Shown here: positions 17,409 through 25,063 of the stretch, one piece after another
Position numbering within the stretch: position 1 is the first letter of the stretch
Layout of the letters: each line of letters opens with the position of its first letter
NCBI GenBank assembly: GCA_029238315.1
Contig: JAQWGI010000005.1
Coordinates: 1 to 40,479, forward strand
DNA: 40,479 nt
Source: Polaribacter sp.
Lineage (GTDB): Bacteria; Bacteroidota; Bacteroidia; Flavobacteriales; Flavobacteriaceae
Direction of reading: 5' to 3'
Translations under genes and position numbers: made by a program
The notes under the pieces: generated by a model
What the model saw: only the letters and a program-made list of their open reading frames with translations
Database searches by the model: none
What the model was told of the DNA's origin: nothing

Positions 17409-18743
17409 ATGAAAACTAAATTTTCAATTTTAATTGCATTAATCGCATTTTCATTTTCTGGATTATCACAAAAAAAATGGGATTTGAAAGAAGCTGTAGC
17501 CTATGCGATAGAAAACAATATCAGCATTAAACAACAGGTTTTAAATTTAGAATCTTCTACTGAAGATGTAATTGGTGCAAAAGGAAATTTTTTGCCAAAC
17601 TTAAGTGGTTCTACTGGAGGTAATTTAAATTTTGGTTCAACCATTGACCCAGTGAGTAATGGAAGAATTTCATCTACAACCTTTAGTTCATCTTACAGTT
17701 TAAGGTCTGGAGTTACAGTTTTTAATGGGTATAGTTTGTTAAATTCTTATAAAAGAGCACAATTAAACGTGCAGAACGGTAAATTAGAGTTGCAAAGAAT
17801 TAAAGATGATATTTCTTTAAGAGTTGTAAATTCTTATTTAAACATTTTATTTGCTAAAGAAAATTTAGCAGTAGCTAAAGTACAAGCTGAAATAAGTAAG
17901 CAACAAATTGATGTTGCAAAAAACCAAGTAGAAGCAGGTGCAAAACCTAAAGGAGAACTTTTAAATGCGCAGTCTGCATATGCAAACGATCTACAAACAA
18001 TTGTTTCTTTAGAAAACACTTTAAACATTGCTTTATTAGGTCTTGCTCAATTATTACAAGTAGATCCTAATAATTTTGATATAAACACAATAGAAGTTGG
18101 TGCTCCATCTGTATCATTATTGTATAAAAACTCAGACGATGTTTATAAAAAAGCAGTAGAAATTAGACCTGAAATATTACAAAGAAAAATAGGTGTTGAG
18201 TCTGGAGAACTAGCAGTAAAAATTGCTAAAAGTGGATTTTTGCCTTCTGTGACTGCATCTGCAAGTGCAGGTTCTAATTTTAGTCATCGATTTGCCAATA
18301 TTTTTGAAGGAACTAATCGTTATTTTTTTAAACAATTAAATGATAACTTTGGTTATGGCGTAGGTTTCTCTGTTAACATTCCAATATTTAGTAGGTATCA
18401 AAATAAAGTTAACCTTAACAAGGCGCTTATTAACAATGATAAAAATAGATTGTCTTTAGAAAGCGAAAAGCTAACTTTACAACAAACTATTCAGAGAGCC
18501 TTTTTAGACGCTAAGGCAGCTTTAAAAAGTTATGAATCTGCTAAGTTGTCTCTAGAAGCTCAGCAAGAGGCATTTAAAAATGCACAACAAAGGTATACTT
18601 TTGAAGCAATTACTTCTTTTGAGTTTGATCAAGTAAGAAATAGATTGGTAAATGCTGAGTCTACTTTGATTAGAGCAAAGTTTGACTACGTGTTTAAAAC
18701 AAAAGTATTAAAGTTTTATTACGGAGAATCTGTTGTTGATTAA
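17409..18743 (+). CDS. TolC family outer membrane channel protein
   Basis: A 444-residue outer membrane efflux protein. It begins with a signal peptide ending LSQ (about residue 20), then WDLKEAVAYAIENN, the usual first helix of TolC-type factors. Two homologous halves rich in long amphipathic helices follow, separated by short beta segments. NGYSLLNSYKRAQLNVQNGK and VNIPIFSRYQNKVNLNKALI are typical of Bacteroidota members. These trimers form the exit duct for tripartite efflux pumps or type I secretion. No pump or adaptor gene is adjacent in this window, so the substrate is unknown. The 127-base gap in front holds only a weak promoter candidate (TACTTTCG at 17316-17323). Confidence 0.92.
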   Translation: MKTKFSILIALIAFSFSGLSQKKWDLKEAVAYAIENNISIKQQVLNLESSTEDVIGAKGNFLPNLSGSTGGNLNFGSTIDPVSNGRISSTTFSSSYSLRSGVTVFNGYSLLNSYKRAQLNVQNGKLELQRIKDDISLRVVNSYLNILFAKENLAVAKVQAEISKQQIDVAKNQVEAGAKPKGELLNAQSAYANDLQTIVSLENTLNIALLGLAQLLQVDPNNFDINTIEVGAPSVSLLYKNSDDVYKKAVEIRPEILQRKIGVESGELAVKIAKSGFLPSVTASASAGSNFSHRFANIFEGTNRYFFKQLNDNFGYGVGFSVNIPIFSRYQNKVNLNKALINNDKNRLSLESEKLTLQQTIQRAFLDAKAALKSYESAKLSLEAQQEAFKNAQQRYTFEAITSFEFDQVRNRLVNAESTLIRAKFDYVFKTKVLKFYYGESVVD

Positions 18744-18757
18744 CCTAGAAATAGCAC

Positions 18758-18793
18758 AAAAAAATCCCAGAGACGTTTCTCTGGGATTTTTTT
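18758..18793. terminator. Bidirectional terminator between tolC-family gene and serine hydrolase
   Basis: A 16-bp perfect stem (18758-18773 with 18778-18793) has the core ATCCCAGAGA and a CGTT loop. A-runs on the left and T-runs on the right make it an intrinsic terminator on both strands. It lies between two convergent genes. Confidence 0.93.
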
Positions 18794-18812
18794 ATTTTAC
18801 AGCTTTTCTTTA

Positions 18813-20005
18813 TTATACATCAAAATTATTATTAACAATATTTTTAATTCTTTTATTTAAATAATCGAGTGCTGTATAGCTTGTGTGTTCTAAAACAATA
18901 ACAATAAGTTCTTCTTTTTGGTATTTGGTAACGGCCGTACTAAAACCATTCCATTTACCATAATGATATATTTTATCTTCATTATCTTTAATTCTAAAGC
19001 CAAAACCATAAGGAAACGTTCGTCCATATTTCGTTTTCCCTTTTGTATACATAAGCTCTAAAGATTCTTTAGAAATTAATTTTCCGCTTTCTAAGCCATT
19101 CACCCACTTTAACAAATCTTCACTTGTAGCGTATATGTTTTTATCGCCAACAACAGCGTCATTTACAGTACTTGGAATTGTTCTATGACGCCAACCTCTA
19201 TACAACCTATATCCAATTAGTTGATTTTCCCTAATCGAATCTTTTTGAAAACGATACGCATAAGAATTATGCATTTCTAAGGGTTTAAAAATAGCAGCTT
19301 CCAAGAACTTAGAAAAGCTTGTTTTGGCCACTTTCTCGATAATTGATGCTAGAACAAAATAACCAGTATTCGAATAATCAAATTTTCTTCCAGGTCTAAA
19401 AAATAAAGAAGCAGTACTGCTATCTGCTAAAAAATCTATCAATTCTAAATTACTTGGTGGATAATTTTCTTTCCATTCATTTTCTGCAATCCAAAAATAA
19501 TTTGGCAAACCTGATGTATGATTAAGTAGCTGTTGAATAGTGATATTCTTGTAAGGAAACTTTGGGAAAAAAGCAGTAATCGTATCGGTAAGTTTTAACA
19601 GTTCTCTTTCTTTTAAGATCATAATAGCTGTTGCTGTAAACTGCTTACTAACGGATGCTAATTGAAAAATAGATTCATTACTTAGTTTAGATTTTTTTCT
19701 AAAATCTGCATATCCAATTTGATTTTGATAAACAATTTTACCTTTTTTAGCAACTAATATAGATCCATGAAAATCTTGTCTTTTGTGAACTCTTTTTAAT
19801 AACGAATCTAGCTTTAGTTTCGTTTTTTTGTTTTAAGCTCAGAGTAACGCTCTAGTGTAAACGAAGGTTTACTGAAGGTGGATGAGTCAATAGAAACAGC
19901 TTTTGGAGCTGTTATAGGAGTTTTATCTATAACATTTGTGCTGAGAACAAAACTACTTAGTAGTATAATTAAGCCTATAATAAAGTATTTTAGTTTTACT
20001 TTCAC
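18813..20005 (-). pseudogene. Serine hydrolase (class C beta-lactamase family), interrupted by a -1 frameshift
   Basis: Read with one -1 shift, this gives a 397-residue secreted or lipid-anchored serine hydrolase of the beta-lactamase/PBP4 fold. It has a hydrophobic N-terminal segment (about 8-22), the catalytic Ser118-Val-Ser-Lys121 motif, Tyr211-Ser-Asn213, and His348-Tyr-Gly350 in place of KTG. The first frame, from the ATG at 20005, stops after 63 codons (stop at 19814-19816). The second frame has no start codon before the SxxK motif; its first ATG at 19622 lies after the catalytic lysine. The frames meet at a run of seven A (19829-19823), read as ACA AAA AAA. The causes could be a real inactivating deletion, a homopolymer error, or programmed slippage. 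The rest of the gene is undamaged. The family includes esterases and D-aminopeptidases, so antibiotic hydrolysis is not implied. Confidence 0.75.
19823..19830 (-). other. Frameshift point: seven-A run (A AAA AAA heptamer)
   Basis: On the minus strand the zero-frame codons are ACA AAA AAA CGA. The last seven A form a heptamer of the type used for -1 ribosomal slippage (X XXY YYZ). Slipping back one base restores the hydrolase frame exactly, as AAA AAA ACG AAA CTA. Confidence 0.6.
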
Positions 20006-20119
20006 CTGAAAATCTGCTATTTTTAAAAGTATAAAAGTAACAATGCAAAATGGTCTATCAAAATATTTAAACCAATTTAACTATTGATATAAACATGATG
20101 TGTTTTTTGAAGCATAATG

Positions 20120-20127
20120 TATCTTTG
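20120..20127 (+). promoter_or_regulatory. Promoter -7 box for tsaB
   Basis: TATCTTTG matches TAnnTTTG and lies only 14 bases before the TTG start at 20142, so the mRNA leader would be very short. Confidence 0.6.
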
Positions 20128-20141
20128 TAAAAATTTTTCTT

Positions 20142-20825
20142 TTGACGTATATTTTAAACATTGAAACAGCTACTAAAAACTGCTCTGTTAGCGTTTCTAA
20201 AAACGGAGAGTTGATTGCTATTAAGGAGTTAAATAATGGTAACTATTCACATGCGGAGGTTTTACACCCCTATATTAATAGTGTTTTAGAAGAAGCAAAT
20301 ATAGCCTCTGACATGCTAAAAGCAGTTGCTGTAAGCAAAGGACCAGGATCTTATACCGGATTAAGAATAGGGGTTTCTGCAGCGAAAGGAATGTGCTTCG
20401 CATTAAATATCCCTTTAATTTCAATAAATACACTGACCTCTTTAGCACATTCAATAACTGTAGAAAGTGGGTTTATCGTTCCGATGTTAGATGCACGTAG
20501 AATGGAAGTTTACGCTGCTGTTTATAATAAAGATTACAATCAGGTAAGCGCAATTGAAGCACAGATTATTGATGAAAACTCTTTTTTAAGCGAACTAAAG
20601 TTTTCAAAAGTTTATTTTTTAGGAGACGGCGCAGAGAAATGTAAGTCTATAATAACCCATTCTAATGCAATTTTTATAGACTCAAAATTTCCTTCAGCGA
20701 ATCAAATGAGTAATTTAGCATTTGATAAGTACAAAAAAAACGACATCGAAGATGTCGCTTATTTTGAACCTTTTTATCTAAAAGATTTTATCGCTGTTCC
20801 TCAAAAAAAGAAAAACAATATTTAA
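20142..20825 (+). CDS. tsaB: tRNA threonylcarbamoyladenosine biosynthesis protein TsaB
   Basis: TsaB is the scaffold partner of TsaD in making the t6A37 modification of tRNAs that read ANN codons. The 227-residue protein opens with TYILNIETATKNCSVSVSKNG and has the ASKHA-fold segments HAEVLHPYINSVL, VSKGPGSYTGLRIGVSAAKG and PMLDARRMEVYAAVY, all standard for TsaB. The start is a TTG at 20142; no ATG is available before the first conserved strand. It is one of two TTG starts in the window, the other being sprA. The last 4 bases overlap the end of the convergent gene on the minus strand, with no terminator between them. Confidence 0.94.
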   Translation: MTYILNIETATKNCSVSVSKNGELIAIKELNNGNYSHAEVLHPYINSVLEEANIASDMLKAVAVSKGPGSYTGLRIGVSAAKGMCFALNIPLISINTLTSLAHSITVESGFIVPMLDARRMEVYAAVYNKDYNQVSAIEAQIIDENSFLSELKFSKVYFLGDGAEKCKSIITHSNAIFIDSKFPSANQMSNLAFDKYKKNDIEDVAYFEPFYLKDFIAVPQKKKNNI

Positions 20826-21490
20826 AGTGAAGAATAATAATTAAAGATTTTAATTAGGTCTTCTTCTTTTTTAATATTTAATTTTTCTTTCTTAATATAA
20901 GATTTAATCGCATTTTGATTAGAGGTAAAAACGTTTAAAAATTTACTTTTTCTGGTTGGTAATTCAATTAAAATATCTTGATTACTTAATTTAATAAAGT
21001 GAGCATCTTTTTTACGTTCAAACTGAGCTGCTTTTAGCGTTTCAAAGTTGTTTTTAGGCTTAACTTCTGGTCTAAATTGTATTACTTGTTTTGTTAGTAA
21101 AAAAGCTTTGTCTTTTTTTGCTAAAACTTTAAAAAACCCAAACTTTAAACTTTCATACTCAAAAGCTCTATAGGTTTCGTTAGTGTCTGTAAAAAGAACA
21201 TCGTATCTATTCACAACAGAGGGTACAAAGAAAATAATTTCTCCTTTATTATCTACTTCAATATAATCCCTATTGGCATTATATCGTCCTTTCATTTCTA
21301 CACCTTTAATTTTGATATTCTGATATTCTGCATGAAGAAATGGAGAGCCTTTTACATTTGGATCATTATAATCAGCATTTAACTCAATATCATTTTTTAA
21401 AGTATATACATCTTGCAAATTACTTATTTGATTTACTTGTGAAAAAGCAATTGTAGAAACAAAAAGTAATGCTATTAATATTGTTTTCAT
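20822..21490 (-). CDS. Secreted protein of unknown function (paralogue 1)
   Basis: A 222-residue protein with a signal peptide (KTILIALLFVSTIAFSQ). I do not recognise the family. It is clearly related to the gene just upstream. Shared features, in order, are a KGSPF motif near residue 47, a YNANRDYIE stretch near 70 (YNAHRDFME in the other), a YGFFKL-like segment (FGFFKVLAKKD here), a Lys-rich FERKKDAHFIKLSNQDILIEL strand pair, and a C-terminal LNIKKEEDLIKIFNYYSSL. The protein is rich in Lys, Phe and Tyr, and the mature part has no cysteine and no membrane helix, so a periplasmic or surface location is likely. It follows its paralogue by 40 bases and has no separate promoter that I can see. 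Confidence 0.78.
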   Translation of the reverse strand: MKTILIALLFVSTIAFSQVNQISNLQDVYTLKNDIELNADYNDPNVKGSPFLHAEYQNIKIKGVEMKGRYNANRDYIEVDNKGEIIFFVPSVVNRYDVLFTDTNETYRAFEYESLKFGFFKVLAKKDKAFLLTKQVIQFRPEVKPKNNFETLKAAQFERKKDAHFIKLSNQDILIELPTRKSKFLNVFTSNQNAIKSYIKKEKLNIKKEEDLIKIFNYYSSL

Positions 21491-21530
21491 ATTATGTTTT
21501 TTTAAGTTATTAATATTATCTATAATTAGA

Positions 21531-22214
21531 TTAGAGTAAGGTATTGTAATACGTAATAATCTTTGCTAAATCATTTTCTTTTTTGATATTTAGTTTATTG
21601 CTTTTTACAAATTTCTCTATACTTTTACTGTGTGATGAAAAAGCTTTGTAAAAACTTTTCTTCTTTTTAGATAAACTAATGGCAATATCATTTTTTGTAA
21701 AATTGATAAAAAACGTATCCTTTTCTCTATTAAATTTACTTGGAGTATATTCACCATAACCAGTTTTAGGCTTTATGGCATCTTTTAAAATAATTTCTTC
21801 TCTTACCAACAAATTACTTAATGTATTGTTGGTTGCTAATTTAAAAAAGCCATATTTAGTTCCTTTTTTATCTTTAAAACTATATGCTTTGTATGTTTTG
21901 TTACTATTTAAAAAAACAACTTGATAAGGATATTTTTTACTAGGTAAGAAATATTGAGTCCCACCATCTTTTAAAATCTCCATAAAATCTCGATGTGCAT
22001 TGTACATGGTCGAGAAAGTTCTTTTATCTAATTTAGAAATTTTAGCATCTTCATAGTTTTCTTGTACAAACGGAGATCCTTTTATAGAAGTATCATAATT
22101 AGCAAAGGTTGTTAATGAGTTGCTGCTTACTAGATGATTTAGATTATTGTCAAGCTCTTGTCCAAAAGCAAAGACAACATTTAATAATAAAATAAAGGTT
22201 AATCTAATTTTCAT
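21531..22214 (-). CDS. Secreted protein of unknown function (paralogue 2)
   Basis: A 227-residue protein with a signal peptide (KIRLTFILLLNVVFAFGQ), a tandem duplicate of the next gene downstream. It shares KGSPF, YNAHRDFMEIL, YGFFKLATNN, KFNREKDTFFINFTKNDIAISL and the C-terminal LNIKKENDLAKIITYYNTLL. The pattern of a GSPF loop followed by tyrosine-rich strands suggests a small beta-rich periplasmic domain, but no function can be assigned. The overall identity looks moderate, so the duplication is not recent. A 13-base palindrome CTCAATAATTGAG (22248-22260) lies 34 bases in front of the ATG and could be an operator. Confidence 0.78.
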   Translation of the reverse strand: MKIRLTFILLLNVVFAFGQELDNNLNHLVSSNSLTTFANYDTSIKGSPFVQENYEDAKISKLDKRTFSTMYNAHRDFMEILKDGGTQYFLPSKKYPYQVVFLNSNKTYKAYSFKDKKGTKYGFFKLATNNTLSNLLVREEIILKDAIKPKTGYGEYTPSKFNREKDTFFINFTKNDIAISLSKKKKSFYKAFSSHSKSIEKFVKSNKLNIKKENDLAKIITYYNTLL

Positions 22215-22247
22215 GATGATTAATTATTAAGGTTTGAACTAATAGAC

Positions 22248-22260
22248 TCAATAATTGAGC
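22248..22260. promoter_or_regulatory. Short palindrome upstream of the paralogue pair
   Basis: CTCAAT-A-ATTGAG is a perfect 13-base inverted repeat in the 129-base gap between the paralogue gene and the DUF1304 gene. There is no T-run on either side, so it is not a terminator. A regulator site is possible. Confidence 0.3.
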
Positions 22261-22343
22261 CAAAAAATAAAAGTAAGTGTTTTTTAATGAATGACTCTAT
22301 TTTTTCATGAAATTTCATATATATCTAATTAACCAAGTTACTT

Positions 22344-22700
22344 TTAGTTTAAGACACACAACAGCATTGTTAAAATGGCAGGAGTTGATTGGATGTACAA
22401 GAGTTTTATGTTTTTCGTAGAGTAGGCGCCAAACACTCCTGCAATTAGCACACAGCATAAAAAGAAAACACTTATGTTTAAATCTTTAATGAGTAAAGAC
22501 CAAATTAAACCTGCGCTTAAAAAACCATTATATAACCCTTGATTTGCAGCTAAAACTTTTGTTTCCTCTGCAAATTCTTTAGATTTTAATCCAAAAATTT
22601 TAATTCCTTTTGGCTTGGTCCAAAAAAACATCTCTAAAATTAAAAAATAAAAATGTTCAAAGGCTACAACTACGATAAGAATTGTAATTAATGTTCTCAT
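22344..22700 (-). CDS. DUF1304 family membrane protein
   Basis: A 118-residue inner-membrane protein with four hydrophobic segments (about 2-26, 58-70, 77-93 and 101-117). It carries the DUF1304 features HFYFLILEMFFW, ANQGLYNGFLSAGL and a glycine-containing third helix (AGVFGAYSTKN). The biochemical role of DUF1304 is not known. Its ATG overlaps the stop codon of the gene in front (TAATG), so it is translated from the same messenger as the DUF255 protein. Confidence 0.84.
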   Translation of the reverse strand: MRTLITILIVVVAFEHFYFLILEMFFWTKPKGIKIFGLKSKEFAEETKVLAANQGLYNGFLSAGLIWSLLIKDLNISVFFLCCVLIAGVFGAYSTKNIKLLYIQSTPAILTMLLCVLN

Positions 22701-24745
22701 TACGAGATGTTTTTTATTTGATAAATTGCTTTTTTAGCATCTTCTGTTGGTCGTTTACATGTGTTATTTCTACAAACATAAATAAGTGTTTTCTCTTTTA
22801 TGTTTCTGTTTTTTAATAATGGCAAATCACTGTCTTTTGTACTTCCACAGATTAATTTATTTGGAATGTATTCTTTGTGCATCTCTAGAATTTTTTTTGT
22901 TGCATTTTTTCCTGAAATAGCAATTTCGAAAAAGTTTTCAGAAAAATTAGCGTAAAGGTCTAACCAGTTAGAAAATCCAGAGCCAAAATTCTGAATTGTA
23001 TCTGTCATATTATGTAGCATTTGTTTACTTATTTTTAAGTAATATTCATTATCAAAATAATGACTTAATTTAAACAAGTTTTTTGCCATGATAGAGTTTG
23101 AAGAAGGCATTACATTGTCTTCCGTTTCAATTTTTCTAGTAATTAATTTTTCGTCTTTGTTGGATGTGAAAAAGAACATTTTAGATTTGATGTCAAAGAA
23201 ATAATCAAAACAAGTATCGGTTAAATTCTTAGAAATCAGTAGCCATTTTTCATCTAAAGTTATTTCATAAAGTGCAATGTAAGCATCGATTATAGCGGCA
23301 TAATCTTCAAGATAACCGTTAATCGTTGCGTTGTTGTTTTTATAATTTCTAAAAAGGGTTCCGTCTTCTTTTATCATTTTTGAAGCTAAAAAAAGAGCAT
23401 TTTTTAGGGCTATTTTTAAAAAACGGCCTTCATTAAAGACTCGATATGCATCAATATATCCTTTTAACATAATTCCGTTCCAAGCAGTTAATATTTTATC
23501 ATCTAATCTAGGATATTTTCTTTTTGAGCGCTCTTTTAACAAGGTTGATTTCCAATTTGAAACCTTACTTTTAAATTCTGAAATGGGCACATTATGTTTT
23601 TTACAAAAATCTTCATCAGAACTGTTTTTGATTAAATGATAGTTTTTGTGTTCCCAAAATCCGTAGGAATTAATATTGTAATAGTCAGAAAATAATTCAA
23701 AATCTATTTTTAAAATCTTTTGCAGTTCTTTTTTTGTCCAAGCATAGTAAGTGCCTTCTTCAAGTTCATTTTTTTCGTTTAAGCTATCCGCATCAATAGC
23801 CGAATAAAATCCGCCAGAATCATCTAACATTTCTCTTTCAATAAATTGTAGTGTTTCATAAACGGTTTCTTTATAGATTTCATTTTTTGTGGTTAAAAAT
23901 GCATCTGCATACAAACTTACTAGTTGCCCATTGTCATAAAGCATTTTTTCGAAATGTGGAATGTGCCATTTTGTATCCACAGCATATCTAGAAAATCCGC
24001 CGCCAACTTGATCAAAAATTCCACCGAAAGCCATTTTTGTAAGTGTTGTATTTACATAATTTAGCAGTGTTTTATCCTTGTTTTGAAATGCATAACGTAA
24101 TAAAAAATGATAATTGTTTGGCATCGGAAACTTTGGTGCTTTGTTAAACCCGCCTAAATCTTCATCAAAATAAATACTCCATTTTTTAACTGTTTCGTTA
24201 AGGTATCCTTTAGTAAAAAGAGGCTTTTCTTTATTTACTTTTATCAAATCAGTTTGTTGAACACCTTCGGTTAATTTCTCAGCATATTCAATAACTTTTT
24301 CTGGTTTTGTTCTGTACAAATCTCCAATTTGATGGAGTGTAGAAGACCATTCTTCTTTTTTAAAATAGGTTCCGCCCCAAACAGGTCTACCATCTGGTAA
24401 AGCAATACAATTTAAAGGCCAGCCGCCAGCGCCAGTCATTAACTGAACCGCGTTCATGTATATTTGATCAATATCTGGTCTCTCTTCTCTGTCAACTTTT
24501 ACATTGATAAAATGATGATTCATTATCTCCGCAACTTCTTCATTTTCGAAACTCTCTTTTTCCATTACATGACACCAATGGCATGAAGAATATCCGATAG
24601 AAATCAATAGTAATTTGTTTTCTTTTTTTGCTTTTTCTAAGGTTTCAGAATTCCAAGCAAACCAATTTACAGGATTCTTAGCGTGTTGTAATAAATACGG
24701 ACTAGTTTCAGTTGCTAGTTTATTTGAGTCTTTTTCGATTGACAT
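22700..24745 (-). CDS. DUF255 / YyaL-type thioredoxin domain protein
   Basis: A 681-residue protein of the YyaL/SPATA20 family. The N-terminal thioredoxin-like domain (about 1-160) contains [19 protein letters not shown] and a CxxC active site, Cys55 and Cys58, in [10 protein letters not shown] long alpha/alpha-barrel domain like that of N-acylglucosamine 2-epimerases follows (about 180-600), with [33 protein letters not shown] and [15 protein letters not shown]. The reaction is unknown. The family is intracellular and has been linked to redox or sugar chemistry only by fold. Length is normal. It heads a two-gene transcript with the DUF1304 gene and has a good promoter box 29 bases upstream. 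Confidence 0.92.
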   Translation of the reverse strand: MSIEKDSNKLATETSPYLLQHAKNPVNWFAWNSETLEKAKKENKLLLISIGYSSCHWCHVMEKESFENEEVAEIMNHHFINVKVDREERPDIDQIYMNAVQLMTGAGGWPLNCIALPDGRPVWGGTYFKKEEWSSTLHQIGDLYRTKPEKVIEYAEKLTEGVQQTDLIKVNKEKPLFTKGYLNETVKKWSIYFDEDLGGFNKAPKFPMPNNYHFLLRYAFQNKDKTLLNYVNTTLTKMAFGGIFDQVGGGFSRYAVDTKWHIPHFEKMLYDNGQLVSLYADAFLTTKNEIYKETVYETLQFIEREMLDDSGGFYSAIDADSLNEKNELEEGTYYAWTKKELQKILKIDFELFSDYYNINSYGFWEHKNYHLIKNSSDEDFCKKHNVPISEFKSKVSNWKSTLLKERSKRKYPRLDDKILTAWNGIMLKGYIDAYRVFNEGRFLKIALKNALFLASKMIKEDGTLFRNYKNNNATINGYLEDYAAIIDAYIALYEITLDEKWLLISKNLTDTCFDYFFDIKSKMFFFTSNKDEKLITRKIETEDNVMPSSNSIMAKNLFKLSHYFDNEYYLKISKQMLHNMTDTIQNFGSGFSNWLDLYANFSENFFEIAISGKNATKKILEMHKEYIPNKLICGSTKDSDLPLLKNRNIKEKTLIYVCRNNTCKRPTEDAKKAIYQIKNIS

Positions 24746-24773
24746 AAAAAAAATAAATCGGATGTGTTTTGTT

Positions 24774-24781
24774 CAAAGATA
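24774..24781 (-). promoter_or_regulatory. Promoter -7 box for the DUF255 gene
   Basis: The minus strand reads TATCTTTG, an exact TAnnTTTG, 28 bases upstream of the ATG at 24745. Confidence 0.6.
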
Positions 24782-24797
24782 AGTGAATATTGCTTCT

Positions 24798-24819
24798 TAA
24801 TATTAAGATAATATCAAGG
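24798..24819. promoter_or_regulatory. Tandem 11-bp direct repeat (third, weaker copy)
   Basis: TAATATTAAGA is followed at once by TAATATCAAGG, identical at nine of eleven positions. It resembles the repeats in front of the porin and the phosphate transporter (TAAyATnAAG pattern). It lies 16 bases upstream of the -7 box of the minus-strand DUF255 gene. Low-complexity AT sequence makes chance similarity possible. Confidence 0.3.
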
Positions 24820-24960
24820 AGCGTATAGTTAATCATTATTTAATGTTCTTCTTACTTTATCGTAAAGTTACTATAAGATATTTGCGATATAACTTTTAAG
24901 AGTTGGTGTATTTCATTAAGTATTTGGTTTTTGTCGACTTTTATTAATGAGTACATTTTG

Positions 24961-24986
24961 CTGCCTTCTTCGGAAGGCAGTTTTTT
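24961..24986 (+). terminator. Intrinsic terminator with UUCG loop, upstream of the porin
   Basis: CTGCCTTC (24961-24968) pairs with GAAGGCAG (24973-24980) around a TTCG tetraloop closed by C-G, the especially stable kind. Six T follow (24981-24986). There is no T-run on the other strand, so it acts on plus-strand transcription. No gene on that strand ends in front of it. Confidence 0.85.
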
Positions 24987-25007
24987 GTTACTAAGATAAT
25001 AATTTAG

Positions 25008-25029
25008 AAACATTAAGTTAACATTAGGG
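25008..25029 (+). promoter_or_regulatory. Pho-box-like 11-bp direct repeat before the porin
   Basis: AAACATTAAGT (25008-25018) is followed directly by TAACATTAGGG (25019-25029). The shared core AACATTA recurs with an 11-base period, the geometry of PhoB/PhoP boxes in other bacteria. It ends 34 bases before the ATG, within the expected promoter zone. Confidence 0.45.
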
Positions 25030-25063
25030 TTGGTTATTTGCAGCGACAAAAACAAATACTGAA

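Larger units (their letters stand above)
24746..25063 (+). other. 318-bp intergenic region with structured leader before the porin
   Basis: No credible gene lies here; a 76-codon minus-strand frame (24852-25082) has no family features and runs into the porin start. From left to right it contains the DUF255 gene promoter on the minus strand, an 11-bp direct repeat (24798-24819), a nine-pair hairpin (24858-24866 with 24881-24889, one G-U), a strong plus-strand terminator (24961-24986) and a second 11-bp direct repeat (25008-25029). The layout suggests a short terminated RNA or an attenuator, followed by the porin promoter. Confidence 0.5.

Noticed and set aside
18813..20005. Serine hydrolase as an antibiotic-degrading AmpC
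   Set aside because: It has HYG instead of KTG and general features of the broad serine hydrolase family; substrate is unknown and the frame is interrupted.
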